Below are positions 23,151-32,237 of a stretch of 64,000 bases of DNA, one piece after another. Numbering within the stretch: position 1 is the first letter of the stretch; every line of letters starts with the position of its first letter. The notes beneath the pieces were generated by a model that worked only from the letters and a program-made list of their open reading frames with translations, did no database searches and was not told the origin of the DNA. The DNA is taken from contig CAYREX010000001.1 in the NCBI GenBank assembly GCA_964423505.1, forward strand, positions 301,583-365,582. The letters run 5' to 3'. Position numbers and translations under genes: made by a program. The DNA is from CAYREX01 sp964423505. GTDB taxonomy: Bacteria > Fermentibacterota > Fermentibacteria > Fermentibacterales > JCC-6.

Positions 23151-24701
23151 TCACAGCGGTATGTTCCCGTGTTTCTTGGGCGGTATGGTCTGCCTCTTGC
23201 CCGAGAGCATCGCCAGCGCCTTGATGACCCTGAAGCGGGTGTTGGAGGGCATGATGACGTCGTCGAGGTACCCCCGGGAGGCGGCGTCGTACGGGTTGGC
23301 GAACTTGTCGCGGTACTGCTCCACCAGCTCCCGCTTCCTCGTATCCGGGTCGTCCGCCGAGGCGATGTCGCCGCGGAAGATGATCTCCACCGCGCCGTCC
23401 GGGCCCATGACCGCTATCTCCGCCGTGGGCCAGGCGTAGTTGACGTCCGCCCTGATGTGCTTCGAGCTCATCACGTCGTAGGCGCCGCCGTAGGCCTTCC
23501 TGGTTATCACGGTCACCTTCGGCACGGTGGCCTCGGCATAGGCGAAGAGGAGCTTGGCGCCGTTCCTGATTATCCCGCCGTACTCCTGCGCGGTTCCCGG
23601 CATGAAGCCGGGGACGTCCACCAGAGTGAGGATGGGGATGTTGAAGGAGTCGCAGAAGCGCACGAACCTGGCCGCCTTCACCGATGCGTCGTTGTCCAGC
23701 ACGCCGGCCAGGTAGGAGGGCTGGTTGGCCACCACCCCGACCGACCGGCCGTCGAACCTGGCGAAGCCGACGATGATGTTCGGGGCGTAGAGCCGCTGTA
23801 TCTCCAGGAACTCCCCGCCGTCGGCTATCGCCTCGATGATGCCCCGCATGTCGTAGGGCTTGTTCGGGGAGTCGGGCACGTATCCGTCCAGCCACTCCTC
23901 CCGCCTCTCCGCCGGATCCTTGCAGTCCAGCCTGACGGGGTCCTCCATGTTGTTCTGCGGCATGTAGCTGAGCAGCTTACGGACCATCATCAGGGCCTCG
24001 CGCTCGTCCTCGCAGAGCATGCTGCAGACGCCGCTGCGCCTGCTGTGGATGTCCGGCCCGCCGAGCTGGTCCTTCGTGACCTCCTCGCCGGTGACCGCCC
24101 TGACCACGTGAGGCCCGGTGACGAACATGTAGCTGGTATCCTTGACCATCACGGTGAAGTCGGTGATGGCCGGGCTGTAGACCGCGCCGCCGGCGCAGGG
24201 GCCGAGTATGGCCGATATCTGCGGCACCACGCCGGAGTAGAGCACGTTCCGGAGGAAGATGTTGCCGTAGCCGGCCAGGCTCTCTATCCCCTCCTGTATC
24301 CTCGCCCCTCCCGAGTCGTTCAGCCCGATGACCGGCGCCCCGTTGGTGGCAGCCATGTCCATTATCTTCAGTATCTTTCCGGCGAAGGTCTCGGAGAGGC
24401 TGCCGCCGAACACGGTGAAGTCGTGGGAGAAGACGTAGACCAGCCTGCCGTCAATGGTGCCGTAGCCGGTGACCACGCCGTCGCCCGGTATCCTCTTCTT
24501 GTCCAGCCCGAAGCTCGTCGACCTGTGGGTGACGAGCATGTCGTACTCCTCGAAGCTCTCGTCGTCCAGCAGCAGCTCCAGCCGCTCCCTCGCGGTCAGC
24601 TTGCCCTGCGCGTGCTGCTTCTCTATCCGCTCGAGACCGCCGCCCTCGAAGGCCTTCTGGCGCTTGGCCCGCAGGTGGTCGGCCTTGTCCAGCGAGCTCA
24701 C
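23151..24701 (-). CDS. mmdA: Methylmalonyl-CoA decarboxylase alpha subunit / propionyl-CoA carboxylase beta-like carboxyltransferase
   Basis: 516 residues, full length for the acyl-CoA carboxyltransferase family. N-terminal TARERLELLLD, then DFTVFGGSLSETFAGKI, NDSGGARIQEGIESLAGYG, GPCAGGAVYSPAITDF and FVTGPHVVRAVTGEEV are the crotonase-fold acyl-CoA and biotin sites. The C-terminus has LTLVDVPGFMPG and ITRKAYGGAYDVM. The enzyme moves CO2 from (S)-methylmalonyl-CoA to biotin. Neighbouring Na+-pump and carrier genes favour the decarboxylase role over propionyl-CoA carboxylase. GTG start overlapping the epimerase stop (GTGA). Confidence 0.92.
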   Translation of the reverse strand: MSSLDKADHLRAKRQKAFEGGGLERIEKQHAQGKLTARERLELLLDDESFEEYDMLVTHRSTSFGLDKKRIPGDGVVTGYGTIDGRLVYVFSHDFTVFGGSLSETFAGKILKIMDMAATNGAPVIGLNDSGGARIQEGIESLAGYGNIFLRNVLYSGVVPQISAILGPCAGGAVYSPAITDFTVMVKDTSYMFVTGPHVVRAVTGEEVTKDQLGGPDIHSRRSGVCSMLCEDEREALMMVRKLLSYMPQNNMEDPVRLDCKDPAERREEWLDGYVPDSPNKPYDMRGIIEAIADGGEFLEIQRLYAPNIIVGFARFDGRSVGVVANQPSYLAGVLDNDASVKAARFVRFCDSFNIPILTLVDVPGFMPGTAQEYGGIIRNGAKLLFAYAEATVPKVTVITRKAYGGAYDVMSSKHIRADVNYAWPTAEIAVMGPDGAVEIIFRGDIASADDPDTRKRELVEQYRDKFANPYDAASRGYLDDVIMPSNTRFRVIKALAMLSGKRQTIPPKKHGNIPL

Positions 24702-25123
24702 CCGTCATCACCCCCGGAACCGCCCCCGTGCGTGCAGAGCTCGGTGAGCACCCTGCCGCTCGCGCGAGGGTGGACGAAGGCTATCAGAGAGCCTCCCGCT
24801 CCCTCCCTCGGGGTCTCGTCTATCATCCTGACGCCGCTCTGCAGGAGGTCTTCCACCGTACGGGCGACGTCGTCCACCGCGTAGGCTATGTGGTGGATAC
24901 CCTGGCCCCGCTTCTCCAGGAAGGAGGCTATAGGACTCTCCTCCGACGTGGGCTCCAGCAGCTCTATCCTGGAGGCGCCGACCCGGAACATGGCCACCCT
25001 GACCCTCTGGGAGGGAACCTCCTCCGTCCCGAGCGGCTCCAGACCGAGCACGTCCCGGTAGAAGGGCACCGCCTCCTCCAGGTCCTCCACCGCTATACCT
25101 ATGTGGTCGATTCCCTCGATCAT
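24698..25123 (-). CDS. mce: Methylmalonyl-CoA epimerase
   Basis: 141 residues, a single vicinal-oxygen-chelate protein. Metal ligands are expected at the His of GIDHIGIAVED, the His of GIHHIAYAV and Glu residues including that in RIELLEPT. It interconverts (R)- and (S)-methylmalonyl-CoA, linking mutase to decarboxylase. It overlaps the flanking genes by four bases on both sides (ATGA, GTGA). Confidence 0.92.
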   Translation of the reverse strand: MIEGIDHIGIAVEDLEEAVPFYRDVLGLEPLGTEEVPSQRVRVAMFRVGASRIELLEPTSEESPIASFLEKRGQGIHHIAYAVDDVARTVEDLLQSGVRMIDETPREGAGGSLIAFVHPRASGRVLTELCTHGGGSGGDDG

Positions 25124-26055
25124 CTCCAGCTCTTCCCGTCCGGCTGAGGAGAGAGCAGACGCTCCATCTCCATGCCTATCTCCCAGGGAGTGGTGGACCC
25201 GCAGAGGACGGCCCGCACCGCTCCATCCAGTCCTCCGTGCATCCCGTCCAGCAGCGACATCGCGGCGCCGGAGCCCCGCTCCCGAACGATTGCCGCCAGG
25301 AGCGTCCGGAGCCTGCGCTCCCCGCCCCTTCCGCCTGCGGACGACGCAGCGAGGAGCCGCTCGACCTCCCCGGTAAGATAATCAATCCCGTCGCCGCTCG
25401 CGGCTGAGCAGCGGATAATGGGCGGCAGGAGCTCCTCCGCGGAGAGCGGTGCCAGCCCGGAACGCACCGCCGACTCCAGCTGCTCAACGCCCGGACGGTC
25501 GCATTTGTTCAGGACTATGGCGTCCCCTATCTCCATTATCCCGGCCTTGAGGACCTGTACCTCGTCGCCCGCTCCCGGTACCAGGACCAGCAGGGTGACG
25601 TCCGCCAGCCCGGCGACCTCCACCTCCGCCTGGCCCACGCCCACCGTCTCCAGCAGGACCCTGTCGAACCCCGCGGCCAGCAGCACCTCCGCGGCGTCCC
25701 TGGTGGAGCCGGCCAGCCCGCCCAGATGGCCGCGGCTGGCCATGCTCCTTATGAAGACGCCCGGGTCGGTCGCATGCCCCTGCATCCTGAGCCTGTCGCC
25801 AAGCAGGGCACCCCCGGAGAAGGGGGAGGAGGGGTCGACGGCCAGGACGCCCGCCGTCAGGCCGGACGCCCTCCACCCGCCCACGAGCCTGTCCGCGAGG
25901 GAGCTCTTCCCGGCGCCCGGCGGGCCCGTGATGCCCACGACCCGTGGGGGGCGGTCGGGGCTGTAGAGCAGGTGCAGGAGCTCCGCGGCCCTGTCGGCCT
26001 CGTCCTCGACGATGCTGAGGGCCCGCGCGACGCTTCGCCTGTCGCCTTCGAGCAC
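25120..26055 (-). CDS. meaB: MeaB/ArgK-type G-protein chaperone of methylmalonyl-CoA mutase
   Basis: 311 residues from GTG. Walker A is GITGPPGAGKSSL; then DPSSPFSGGALLGDRLRM, ETVGVGQAEVEVAGLAD (switch region) and NKCDRPGV (guanine specificity). MeaB gates B12 loading and protects the mutase from inactivation. Family members normally have ~10 more residues before this GTG (here SDIRALASG), so a CTG at 26067 or an ATA further left may be the true start; no ATG is available without running deep into the B12-subunit gene. It sits between the B12-binding subunit and epimerase genes, as in many mutase operons. Confidence 0.88.
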   Translation of the reverse strand: MLEGDRRSVARALSIVEDEADRAAELLHLLYSPDRPPRVVGITGPPGAGKSSLADRLVGGWRASGLTAGVLAVDPSSPFSGGALLGDRLRMQGHATDPGVFIRSMASRGHLGGLAGSTRDAAEVLLAAGFDRVLLETVGVGQAEVEVAGLADVTLLVLVPGAGDEVQVLKAGIMEIGDAIVLNKCDRPGVEQLESAVRSGLAPLSAEELLPPIIRCSAASGDGIDYLTGEVERLLAASSAGGRGGERRLRTLLAAIVRERGSGAAMSLLDGMHGGLDGAVRAVLCGSTTPWEIGMEMERLLSPQPDGKSWR

Positions 26056-26110
26056 GCCGGAGGCCAGCGCCCGGATATCTGAATGCCCGCCGCGCCTGGA
26101 GGGGGCTATC

Positions 26111-26524
26111 TCACTCGCCGCCTTCCCGTCCCAGCACCGCCCCGCGGACGAAGTCGACCACATCGGACGCCGGGGTGCCCGGGGTGAAGATGGCCCTGAA
26201 GCCGGCCTCCTCCAGGGCGGGGATGTCCTCGTCCGGGATGACTCCACCGCCGAACAGGATGATGTCCCCCGCGTCCCTCTCCCGCAGCTGCCTGGTCACC
26301 TCCGGGAAGAGGTGACCGTGGGCCCCGGAGAGGAGGGAGAGACCGACGATGTCCACGTCCTCCTGCACCGCCGCCTCGGCGATCGCCTCCGGGGTCTGCC
26401 TTATGCCGGTGTAGACAACCTCCATGCCCGCGTCGCGAAGGGCCCTCGCTATGTACTTGGCCCCCCTGTCGTGGCCGTCCAGGCCGGGCTTTGCTATGAG
26501 CACCCTGATAGTCCTGCCGCTCAT
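26111..26524 (-). CDS. Methylmalonyl-CoA mutase small (B12-binding) subunit
   Basis: 137 residues, a stand-alone cobalamin-binding Rossmann domain: the lower-ligand motif DGHDRG (Asp16, His18, Gly21), then GLSLLSGAH and GGGVIPDED. This matches the C-terminal domain of methylmalonyl-CoA mutase when split into two chains. The large TIM-barrel chain is not in the window and must be encoded elsewhere. ATG at 26524 is chosen over an upstream start because the motif spacing then matches the family. It is the first gene of the operon; the ~155-base region upstream is shared with a divergent gene. Confidence 0.9.
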   Translation of the reverse strand: MSGRTIRVLIAKPGLDGHDRGAKYIARALRDAGMEVVYTGIRQTPEAIAEAAVQEDVDIVGLSLLSGAHGHLFPEVTRQLRERDAGDIILFGGGVIPDEDIPALEEAGFRAIFTPGTPASDVVDFVRGAVLGREGGE

Positions 26525-26678
26525 CTGACGCCTCCGGGATGCTCGCCGGGAGCCTTCGCCCACCGGCGCTGTCAGTTGCATGTCCGCCCGGCCGGCACTT
26601 CCGCCGGGCCTCCGCGAAGGGCATAATATACGGTGACCTCGCATTTTCCTGTTACCCGCAAGTGATTCGGAGGGTCGG

Positions 26679-27140
26679 ATGAGGCTGGCAGTTGCGATGC
26701 TCGCGATCGTCTCGGCGATGGCGCTGGCTGAGGTGAGCGGCGACCTGGTGGAGGGTTACCTCCAGGGCATGGGTGAGGATATGATGTACCAGCGGGAGGG
26801 CAACGAGTTCATGCTCACCTATCCCGTCTCGGACACGCTGGACGTCCCGTACATGTACATTCTGGTCGACCCGGAGATGGAGGGCTGCCTTCTTGTGGCT
26901 CTTACCCCCGGGATGGTCCCGGAGTCGGGCGCCGAGAGGAGCGCCGCCCTGGAGACCCTCGCGGCGCTGAACTGGAACAACACCTGGGTCAAGTACGTGA
27001 GCGACCCGGAGACCGGCGAGGTCTCGGCCATGTACGCCTTCTCCACGGAGGACGGCCTCGGGGAGGATGCGTTCACCGTGATGCTCAACCTCCTGCTAGC
27101 CACGGTCGACGAGCAGTGGGAGATGCTATCGGAGCTCTGA
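26679..27140 (+). CDS. Exported YbjN-like protein
   Basis: 153 residues: a signal peptide (MRLAVAMLAIVSAMALA), then a YbjN/type III-chaperone-like fold (EFMLTYPVSDT, ALNWNNTWVKYVSD, AFTVMLNLLLATVDEQW). The family is poorly understood and usually cytoplasmic; the export signal here is notable. It is divergent from the methylmalonyl-CoA operon and 34 bases upstream of the PRPP synthetase gene. GGAGGGTCGG precedes ATG. Confidence 0.65.
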   Translation: MRLAVAMLAIVSAMALAEVSGDLVEGYLQGMGEDMMYQREGNEFMLTYPVSDTLDVPYMYILVDPEMEGCLLVALTPGMVPESGAERSAALETLAALNWNNTWVKYVSDPETGEVSAMYAFSTEDGLGEDAFTVMLNLLLATVDEQWEMLSEL

Positions 27141-27174
27141 GCGCAGGGACAGCTACAGGCGGGGGGAGCGTCTG

Positions 27175-28215
27175 ATGTACGGCAGCATCGCGCTGTGCTA
27201 CGGGAGGGCCAGCAGGGTCCTTGGCAAACGTATCTGCGAGATACTGGACATCAGTCCGGAGCCGGTGGAGTTCGTCCAGTTCTCCAACGGCAACCTGATG
27301 GTCAACTTCACCGGAGAGAGCGTACGGGAGAAGGACGTCTTCGTCATCCAGTCCGGCGAGAGGTGCATCCTCCAGGACGGACACTCGGCGTACAGGACCA
27401 TATCCGGCGACATACTGGAGCTCTTCCAGATGATATACGCGCTCAAGGACAGCGCGGGCAGGATAACCGCGGTAACCCCCTACTTCCCCTACGCCAGGAG
27501 CGACAAGAAGGACAAGCCCAGGATCGCCATCTCCGCCAAGATGATGTTCGACATGCTGGAGGCCGCCTCCGCCGACCGGGTGCTGACCATGACCCTGCAC
27601 TGCCCCCAGAGCCAGGGGTTCAGCAACATCCCGGTCGACCAGCTCCACGCCGACAGCGTCTTCCTGGAGCGGATTACGACCCTGGGCTCCGACAGGCTCG
27701 CCTTCATAGCGCCCGACTCGGGAAGCATCATGAACAACGACTTCCTGGCGCTGCACACCTACCGGTTCATAAGGGCCGCCGGAGGCACGCCGGACATCAT
27801 GACCGGCTACGTCAAGAAGGTGAGGGTGGACGACTCCGAGCACCCGCGGGTCCTCACCGTCGAGGGCGTCGATGACCTGACCGGCCGCACGGTCATCATG
27901 AACGACGACGAGATACTCTCCGGGCGGAGCATAGTCCTCTGCGCCGAGACCGTGGCGGAGAGGGGTGCCGACGAGATATACGCCTTCATCACCCACGGCA
28001 TCCTCTCCGGGACCGCGGTGAAGCGCATAGAGGAGAGTCCCATCACCAGGCTCTTCGTCACCGATACGGTCGAGTTCGACGAGGAGGCCGCCGAAGCGGT
28101 GATGGGAGGGCCTCTCACCAAGATAGAGTCTCTCTCCGTGGCCCGGGTCTTCGCCGAGGCCATCAGGCGAATCCACGAGGGAAGGAGCCTCAGCTCCCTC
28201 TTCCTCGGCAAGTAG
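27175..28215 (+). CDS. prs: Ribose-phosphate pyrophosphokinase (PRPP synthetase)-like
   Basis: 346 residues. Family pattern throughout: FSNGNLMVNFTGESVREKDVFVIQS, the flexible loop PYFPYARSDKKDKPR, the TLHCPQSQGF segment, and the C-terminal AEAIRRIHEG. The PRPP loop, normally VDDxxxTGGT, reads MNDDEILSGRS: the acidic pair remains but the Thr/Gly tail is altered. The enzyme makes PRPP from ribose-5-phosphate and ATP for nucleotide and amino-acid synthesis. GGGGGGAG lies six bases before ATG. The divergent loop may mark a subfamily with different kinetics or a specialised role; a second canonical copy elsewhere in the genome would support that. Confidence 0.82.
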   Translation: MYGSIALCYGRASRVLGKRICEILDISPEPVEFVQFSNGNLMVNFTGESVREKDVFVIQSGERCILQDGHSAYRTISGDILELFQMIYALKDSAGRITAVTPYFPYARSDKKDKPRIAISAKMMFDMLEAASADRVLTMTLHCPQSQGFSNIPVDQLHADSVFLERITTLGSDRLAFIAPDSGSIMNNDFLALHTYRFIRAAGGTPDIMTGYVKKVRVDDSEHPRVLTVEGVDDLTGRTVIMNDDEILSGRSIVLCAETVAERGADEIYAFITHGILSGTAVKRIEESPITRLFVTDTVEFDEEAAEAVMGGPLTKIESLSVARVFAEAIRRIHEGRSLSSLFLGK

Positions 28216-28217
28216 TC

Positions 28218-31200
28218 GTGGGAGAAGCCGGGGAGAGGCCGGCCGAGACGGTCATCCTCAGGCCCTACACGCCGGACGACGCCGGCGGGGTCGCGGTCAT
28301 GTGGGAGGAGAGCAGGCCCGCATGGCCCCCCGGGTTCCTCGGCTCGTCCGAGAACACCGCCGAGAGCATCGCCATGGAGGAGGAGACCTCAGGGAGCATC
28401 TTCACCATGCTGGCGACGGCGGGGCAGAGGGTGGTGGGCTACTGCAGGACCACCCCGTACGGCGGCGAGCCGGACGCCGACTACGTTGCGCTGGTCAACG
28501 TGGTGCCGGACATGCACGGCAGGGGCATCGGCAAGAGGCTGCTCCTGGACTCGGTCGAGCGCTCAGCCGGGATGGGCTTCGCGAGGCTCGACCTGCACAC
28601 CTGGTCCTCCAACCTGAAGGCGGTGCCCCTCTACAAGAAGACCGGGTTCTTCTGGGTGCCTGACACGATGGTCTACATGCAGAACTACATGCCGCTGCTC
28701 CTTGGCAGGCCGGAGCTGCGGGAGATGATCGGCGACGGCGACTGGTACTCCATGCTGCGGATGGACCTCTCCATCCGGCAGGACCTGGGGAGGACCGAAT
28801 CCGGCCGGGAGGTCTTCACCTACCGGCTGGAGACTCCGGCGGGGCCGCTGGAGGTTGAGATAGACGTCAAGGGACGCATACCCTCGGCGGTGCGCGCCCC
28901 CGGGTTCTCCGCGTCGCTTGAGCGCTCGGCGGGCACGGTGCTCACAGGCAGGCCGGTCTCGGTCTCCTTCCGGGGCGACATGCCGGACGGGGAGCTGCCG
29001 GTACGGTGCCACGAGTTCGTTGACGCGCCCTCCTCCCTGTCGGTCAGGGAGGGCCGCGGAGACATGGAGGTCACCCACCGTCCGGTCGAGGTCCTGCTGC
29101 CGGAGCGGGACAGGGCACCACGGGCCGCGGTCCTCACCGAGTGGAGGGAGCCGCTGCTGCTCGGGCTCGGACTGGACGCCGCCAGGCCGCTCTCCGTGAT
29201 CTCCCCGCCGGTGAGGATGCCCGTCCCCGGCTCCCGCGGCATTGACGTCTGGCTGCGCCGCCCGGGCGGGGACGGGGCCACTGAGATCTCGATGACTCTC
29301 GACGGCGATGAGCTGCCGGGTGTCGAGAGAGGGCTCCGGGACCTTCACGTGCAGTCGGTGCGGCTTCCCCTGCCGGAGCTGCCGCCGGGCGCCCACCTGC
29401 TCGATATCGCCTTCACCTCCGGCGGGGTCGGGGACCTCCCGGAGCGTACCCTCCTGCTCAGGGGACCGCTGACCGGTGGGGGCGCCCCTATCGTCACCTC
29501 CCGAAGGGCCTTCATGGTGGGGGACGGTTTCGTCGCCGAGGTCCGCAGGATGGGAGGGGCGCTGGTGCTGTGGGGATGGGACGACGAGGGGGACATGCCC
29601 GTGCGGCTGGGAGGTCTGCAGGTCCTCCCCGGGCCGCCCTACTGGAACTCCGACCTGCCCCACTCCATATGGGACCTGGCGGCGGACGGAGGGGGGGTGG
29701 TCGCCACCACCGGCTGGAGCTCCAGGCCGGGGATGGTCTGCGAGAGCCGATACCGGTTGGACCCGGCCGGATTCGTCGCCGCGAGCCTCACCGTGAGGAA
29801 CCTCTCGGACGAGGAGCGCAGGGTGGCCATGTCGGCCCGCTGGAGGCCGGGCGGCGAGCTGCATCCGCCGGAGGACCTGCTGCCCGTCGGCGGCGACGCC
29901 TACCGGGGAAGGCGGGTCTACGCCCAGACTCCCTCCTGGGACGAGGACCTGCCCAGGGAGGTCTCCGGTCTCTCAGCCCCGTTCCTGGCTTCCGCCGGCA
30001 GGGACAGGTCGCTGATGGTCCGGTTCGACGGATGGCCGAAGCTCTCCTACGACGCTCCACAGACTGAGGACATGGCAGTCCCGGCGCGCGGTGAGGTATC
30101 CTCTCCCGAGGTGCTCCTGGTCCCCTGCGAGGGCGGCATGGGGCCGCTCCTCCGGAGGGCGCGCGCGCTGGGCATGGACACCGGCGACCCTCCGGAGGCG
30201 TTCGGGCTGACCCGATCGGACCACAGGCCGGTGATGCGCTCCGGCCGCGGCGTCACTCTGCGGCATCCGCTCCGGGGCAGGCGGCGGGCCTCGATCCGGC
30301 TCTCCGGACGGAGCCTCTCGGAGGGGCACGCCTCTGCCTCGGAGAGTCTCCGAGCGGTCCTCCGGGGCGAGGGCGCGGCCACGCTGGAGCTGAGCCTGGC
30401 CGGCAGGACCGAGCGGCACCCGGTGTTCCTCGTCCCCGACGGAGCCCCATCCGTGCGCCGCATGCGGGAGGGTGACGACCTTGTGCTGGAGAACGGTCGC
30501 CTGGCTCTGCGGATGGGCACCGGAGGCTTCGGTAACGTCCATTCCCTGGAGCTGGACGGCGCTGAGCAGCTGCGCTCGTCCTGGCCGGAGCCGGGGGAGT
30601 ACGCCTGGGACAGGCCCTGGTTCGGCGGGGTGAGGCCCAGGGTGGGCGGCAGGGGCAACAGGCCGGTGATGCTATTCGAGCACGAGGTCGAGGCGGAGGA
30701 GCTGGATGCCGACCCGTGGGAGCTGGGCGAGCTCGGATGGAGGCTCCGCTGGGATATCGACGGCAGGCTCTACGGATCCCTCTCGGTCTGCTGGGAGGTC
30801 TCGATGCTGCCGGGCGTACCGGTTCTGAGGACGCTTCTCAGGGTCGGGTCGCCAGCGGGCGGGTTCCTCCGGGCCGAGGACGCCATCGGCTGCTTCCCGG
30901 TTCCCGGAGGGGCCGGGGAAGAGGTCTTCATGACCTGCGAGCGGGAGCCGCTCCTGTGCCAGGGGCGGGACCACTCGGGCGCCTGGCTGCCCGCCGGGAG
31001 CTGGGCTGAGGTCGGCGGTCCCGGCGACGCCTTCGTGACGGCGAGGATCACCGGCTCGGGCCATCTCTTCGGGGAGGACTACGGCGAGCTCGGATGCAAC
31101 ATCGCCGTCTACGGAGAGCGCCCCGCGGAGAGACCGATCGGGGCGCTCTGGATCTTCGGGAGAGGACCGGAGGACCGCGCGGTGGCATCGGCCCTCCGGT

Positions 31201-31235
31201 GCTCCGCGGAATGGTCGGTCAGAACTCCGCCTTGA
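28218..31235 (+). CDS. Large protein: GNAT acetyltransferase fused to ~830-residue beta-rich region
   Basis: 1005 residues, GTG start three bases after the PRPP synthetase. Residues ~10-160 are a GNAT domain: VALVNVVPDMHGRGIGKRLL is the acetyl-CoA-binding motif A, then LYKKTGFFW. Beyond residue 190 the protein is almost entirely beta strand, with Ig-like segments. A C-terminal part (LENGRLALRMGTGGFGNVHSLELDG... RWDIDGRLYGSLSVCWEVSML) is reminiscent of galactose-mutarotase-like supersandwiches. No signal peptide, so probably cytoplasmic. Possible roles include acetylation of a carbohydrate that the large region binds; this is inference. It overlaps the convergent gene by 17 bases. Confidence 0.7.
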   Translation: MGEAGERPAETVILRPYTPDDAGGVAVMWEESRPAWPPGFLGSSENTAESIAMEEETSGSIFTMLATAGQRVVGYCRTTPYGGEPDADYVALVNVVPDMHGRGIGKRLLLDSVERSAGMGFARLDLHTWSSNLKAVPLYKKTGFFWVPDTMVYMQNYMPLLLGRPELREMIGDGDWYSMLRMDLSIRQDLGRTESGREVFTYRLETPAGPLEVEIDVKGRIPSAVRAPGFSASLERSAGTVLTGRPVSVSFRGDMPDGELPVRCHEFVDAPSSLSVREGRGDMEVTHRPVEVLLPERDRAPRAAVLTEWREPLLLGLGLDAARPLSVISPPVRMPVPGSRGIDVWLRRPGGDGATEISMTLDGDELPGVERGLRDLHVQSVRLPLPELPPGAHLLDIAFTSGGVGDLPERTLLLRGPLTGGGAPIVTSRRAFMVGDGFVAEVRRMGGALVLWGWDDEGDMPVRLGGLQVLPGPPYWNSDLPHSIWDLAADGGGVVATTGWSSRPGMVCESRYRLDPAGFVAASLTVRNLSDEERRVAMSARWRPGGELHPPEDLLPVGGDAYRGRRVYAQTPSWDEDLPREVSGLSAPFLASAGRDRSLMVRFDGWPKLSYDAPQTEDMAVPARGEVSSPEVLLVPCEGGMGPLLRRARALGMDTGDPPEAFGLTRSDHRPVMRSGRGVTLRHPLRGRRRASIRLSGRSLSEGHASASESLRAVLRGEGAATLELSLAGRTERHPVFLVPDGAPSVRRMREGDDLVLENGRLALRMGTGGFGNVHSLELDGAEQLRSSWPEPGEYAWDRPWFGGVRPRVGGRGNRPVMLFEHEVEAEELDADPWELGELGWRLRWDIDGRLYGSLSVCWEVSMLPGVPVLRTLLRVGSPAGGFLRAEDAIGCFPVPGGAGEEVFMTCEREPLLCQGRDHSGAWLPAGSWAEVGGPGDAFVTARITGSGHLFGEDYGELGCNIAVYGERPAERPIGALWIFGRGPEDRAVASALRCSAEWSVRTPP

Positions 31236-32064
31236 TGGACCCCCAGGTGGAGCGCTCGAGCGACGTGACCGTCCAGCTGAACTCGCCTATCCACCTCAGG
31301 GAGCCGTATACCACATAGCTCCAGTAGACGGAGTCGCGGGCGTCGCAGGCGCTCAGGCCGTAGGACGTGTTGAAGCTGGTCATCCCCGGGTCGGCGGAGC
31401 CTATGTAGGTGAGGCTCGACCCGTCGAACTCGTAGAAGTACCAGAGCTGGCTCGAGTACCTGGTGACTATCACGTAGACGTGGCCGCCCCGCTCGACGAC
31501 GGTCAGTCCGCTCATCCGGCTGGTTATCTCGGGCGTGGCGTAGAAGTCGCCGCTCCCGGAGGCATCTAGCCTCCACACTCCGTCGCCGTCATCGGTCTGC
31601 CAGAGGACGCTCTCGCTGTCCTGCCAGTCCAATCCGCGGCCCATGCTGCCCGCCGGGTTGGCGAAGGCGACGCTCCAGGTGCCGCCGCCGGTCTCGTAGA
31701 GGTACATGTCCGAGCTGGTCCAGCTGTTCACGTACCAGTCGTAGCCGGGCGGCCAGTCGTGGCAGAGGCCGAAGGTGCTGGAGTACGGCACCCCCACCGC
31801 GAACGCCTGTGACCCACCGGCTTCCGGGACCCACCTGATGGAGTCGCCGCTGTTGTCCATTATGGCCAGGTACGCGACGCTGGTGCCGTGGTCCAGGCCG
31901 AGCATCTGGCTCGCCTCGCCCACCTGGAAGCTGTTCACCATGGTGAGCGAGATGGCGTCAGTCCCGCTCTGCGGCGGAGCCCCCTCCATTCCGTCGCCGC
32001 CGTCCTCGCCCGTCCATGCCAGGACGGCGAGCGGCAGCGCCAGGATAGCTGCCAACGGTCTCAT
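31219..32064 (-). CDS. Secreted protein of the TWGxIK-tail family (paralogue 2)
   Basis: 281 residues from ATG 32064 with GGAGGGG upstream; signal peptide MRPLAAILALPLAVLAW. It shares with the adjacent gene and the 9672 gene an N-terminal DxxSLTMVxxFQ/V segment, a GLDHGT-like motif, TFGLCHDWPPGYDWY, FANPAGSMGRGLDW and the terminal SLERSTWGSIKAEF. It is probably a small propeller. The function is unknown; the tail looks like a targeting element. It is tandem with the next gene, likely a local duplication, though each gene has its own promoter region. Confidence 0.75.
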   Translation of the reverse strand: MRPLAAILALPLAVLAWTGEDGGDGMEGAPPQSGTDAISLTMVNSFQVGEASQMLGLDHGTSVAYLAIMDNSGDSIRWVPEAGGSQAFAVGVPYSSTFGLCHDWPPGYDWYVNSWTSSDMYLYETGGGTWSVAFANPAGSMGRGLDWQDSESVLWQTDDGDGVWRLDASGSGDFYATPEITSRMSGLTVVERGGHVYVIVTRYSSQLWYFYEFDGSSLTYIGSADPGMTSFNTSYGLSACDARDSVYWSYVVYGSLRWIGEFSWTVTSLERSTWGSIKAEF

Positions 32065-32127
32065 GTCCCCTCCTTCCGCGGGAGGTTCTTCCGGAGGCAC
32101 CCCCTGCCTCCGATCCCCTCCCGTATA

Positions 32128-32156
32128 ATCCTATCCCGGAGCTTCGGCCGAATCAA
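32128..32156 (-). promoter_or_regulatory. Promoter for paralogue 2
   Basis: Leftward TTGATT (32151-32156), 17 bases, TAGGAT (32128-32133), placing the transcript start about 55 bases before ATG 32064. Confidence 0.45.
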
Positions 32157-32186
32157 TGCCGGGCCGGACGCAGGCAAAGAGGAGGG

Positions 32187-32210
32187 GCGGGCCGAAAGGC
32201 CCGCCCCCTT
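32187..32210 (-). terminator. Terminator after paralogue 3
   Basis: A perfect ten-base stem GGGGCGGGCC / GGCCCGCCCC closes a four-base GAAA loop, 28 bases past the paralogue 3 stop and before the promoter of paralogue 2. The flanking T-run is short. Confidence 0.7.
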
Positions 32211-32237
32211 TCTGCCTGCTCTGCCGCCTCGGGCTGC

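Noticed and set aside
21092..24701. Oxaloacetate decarboxylase
   Set aside because: The alpha subunit is an acyl-CoA carboxyltransferase, not an OadA pyruvate-carboxylase-type protein, and epimerase and B12 genes are adjacent.
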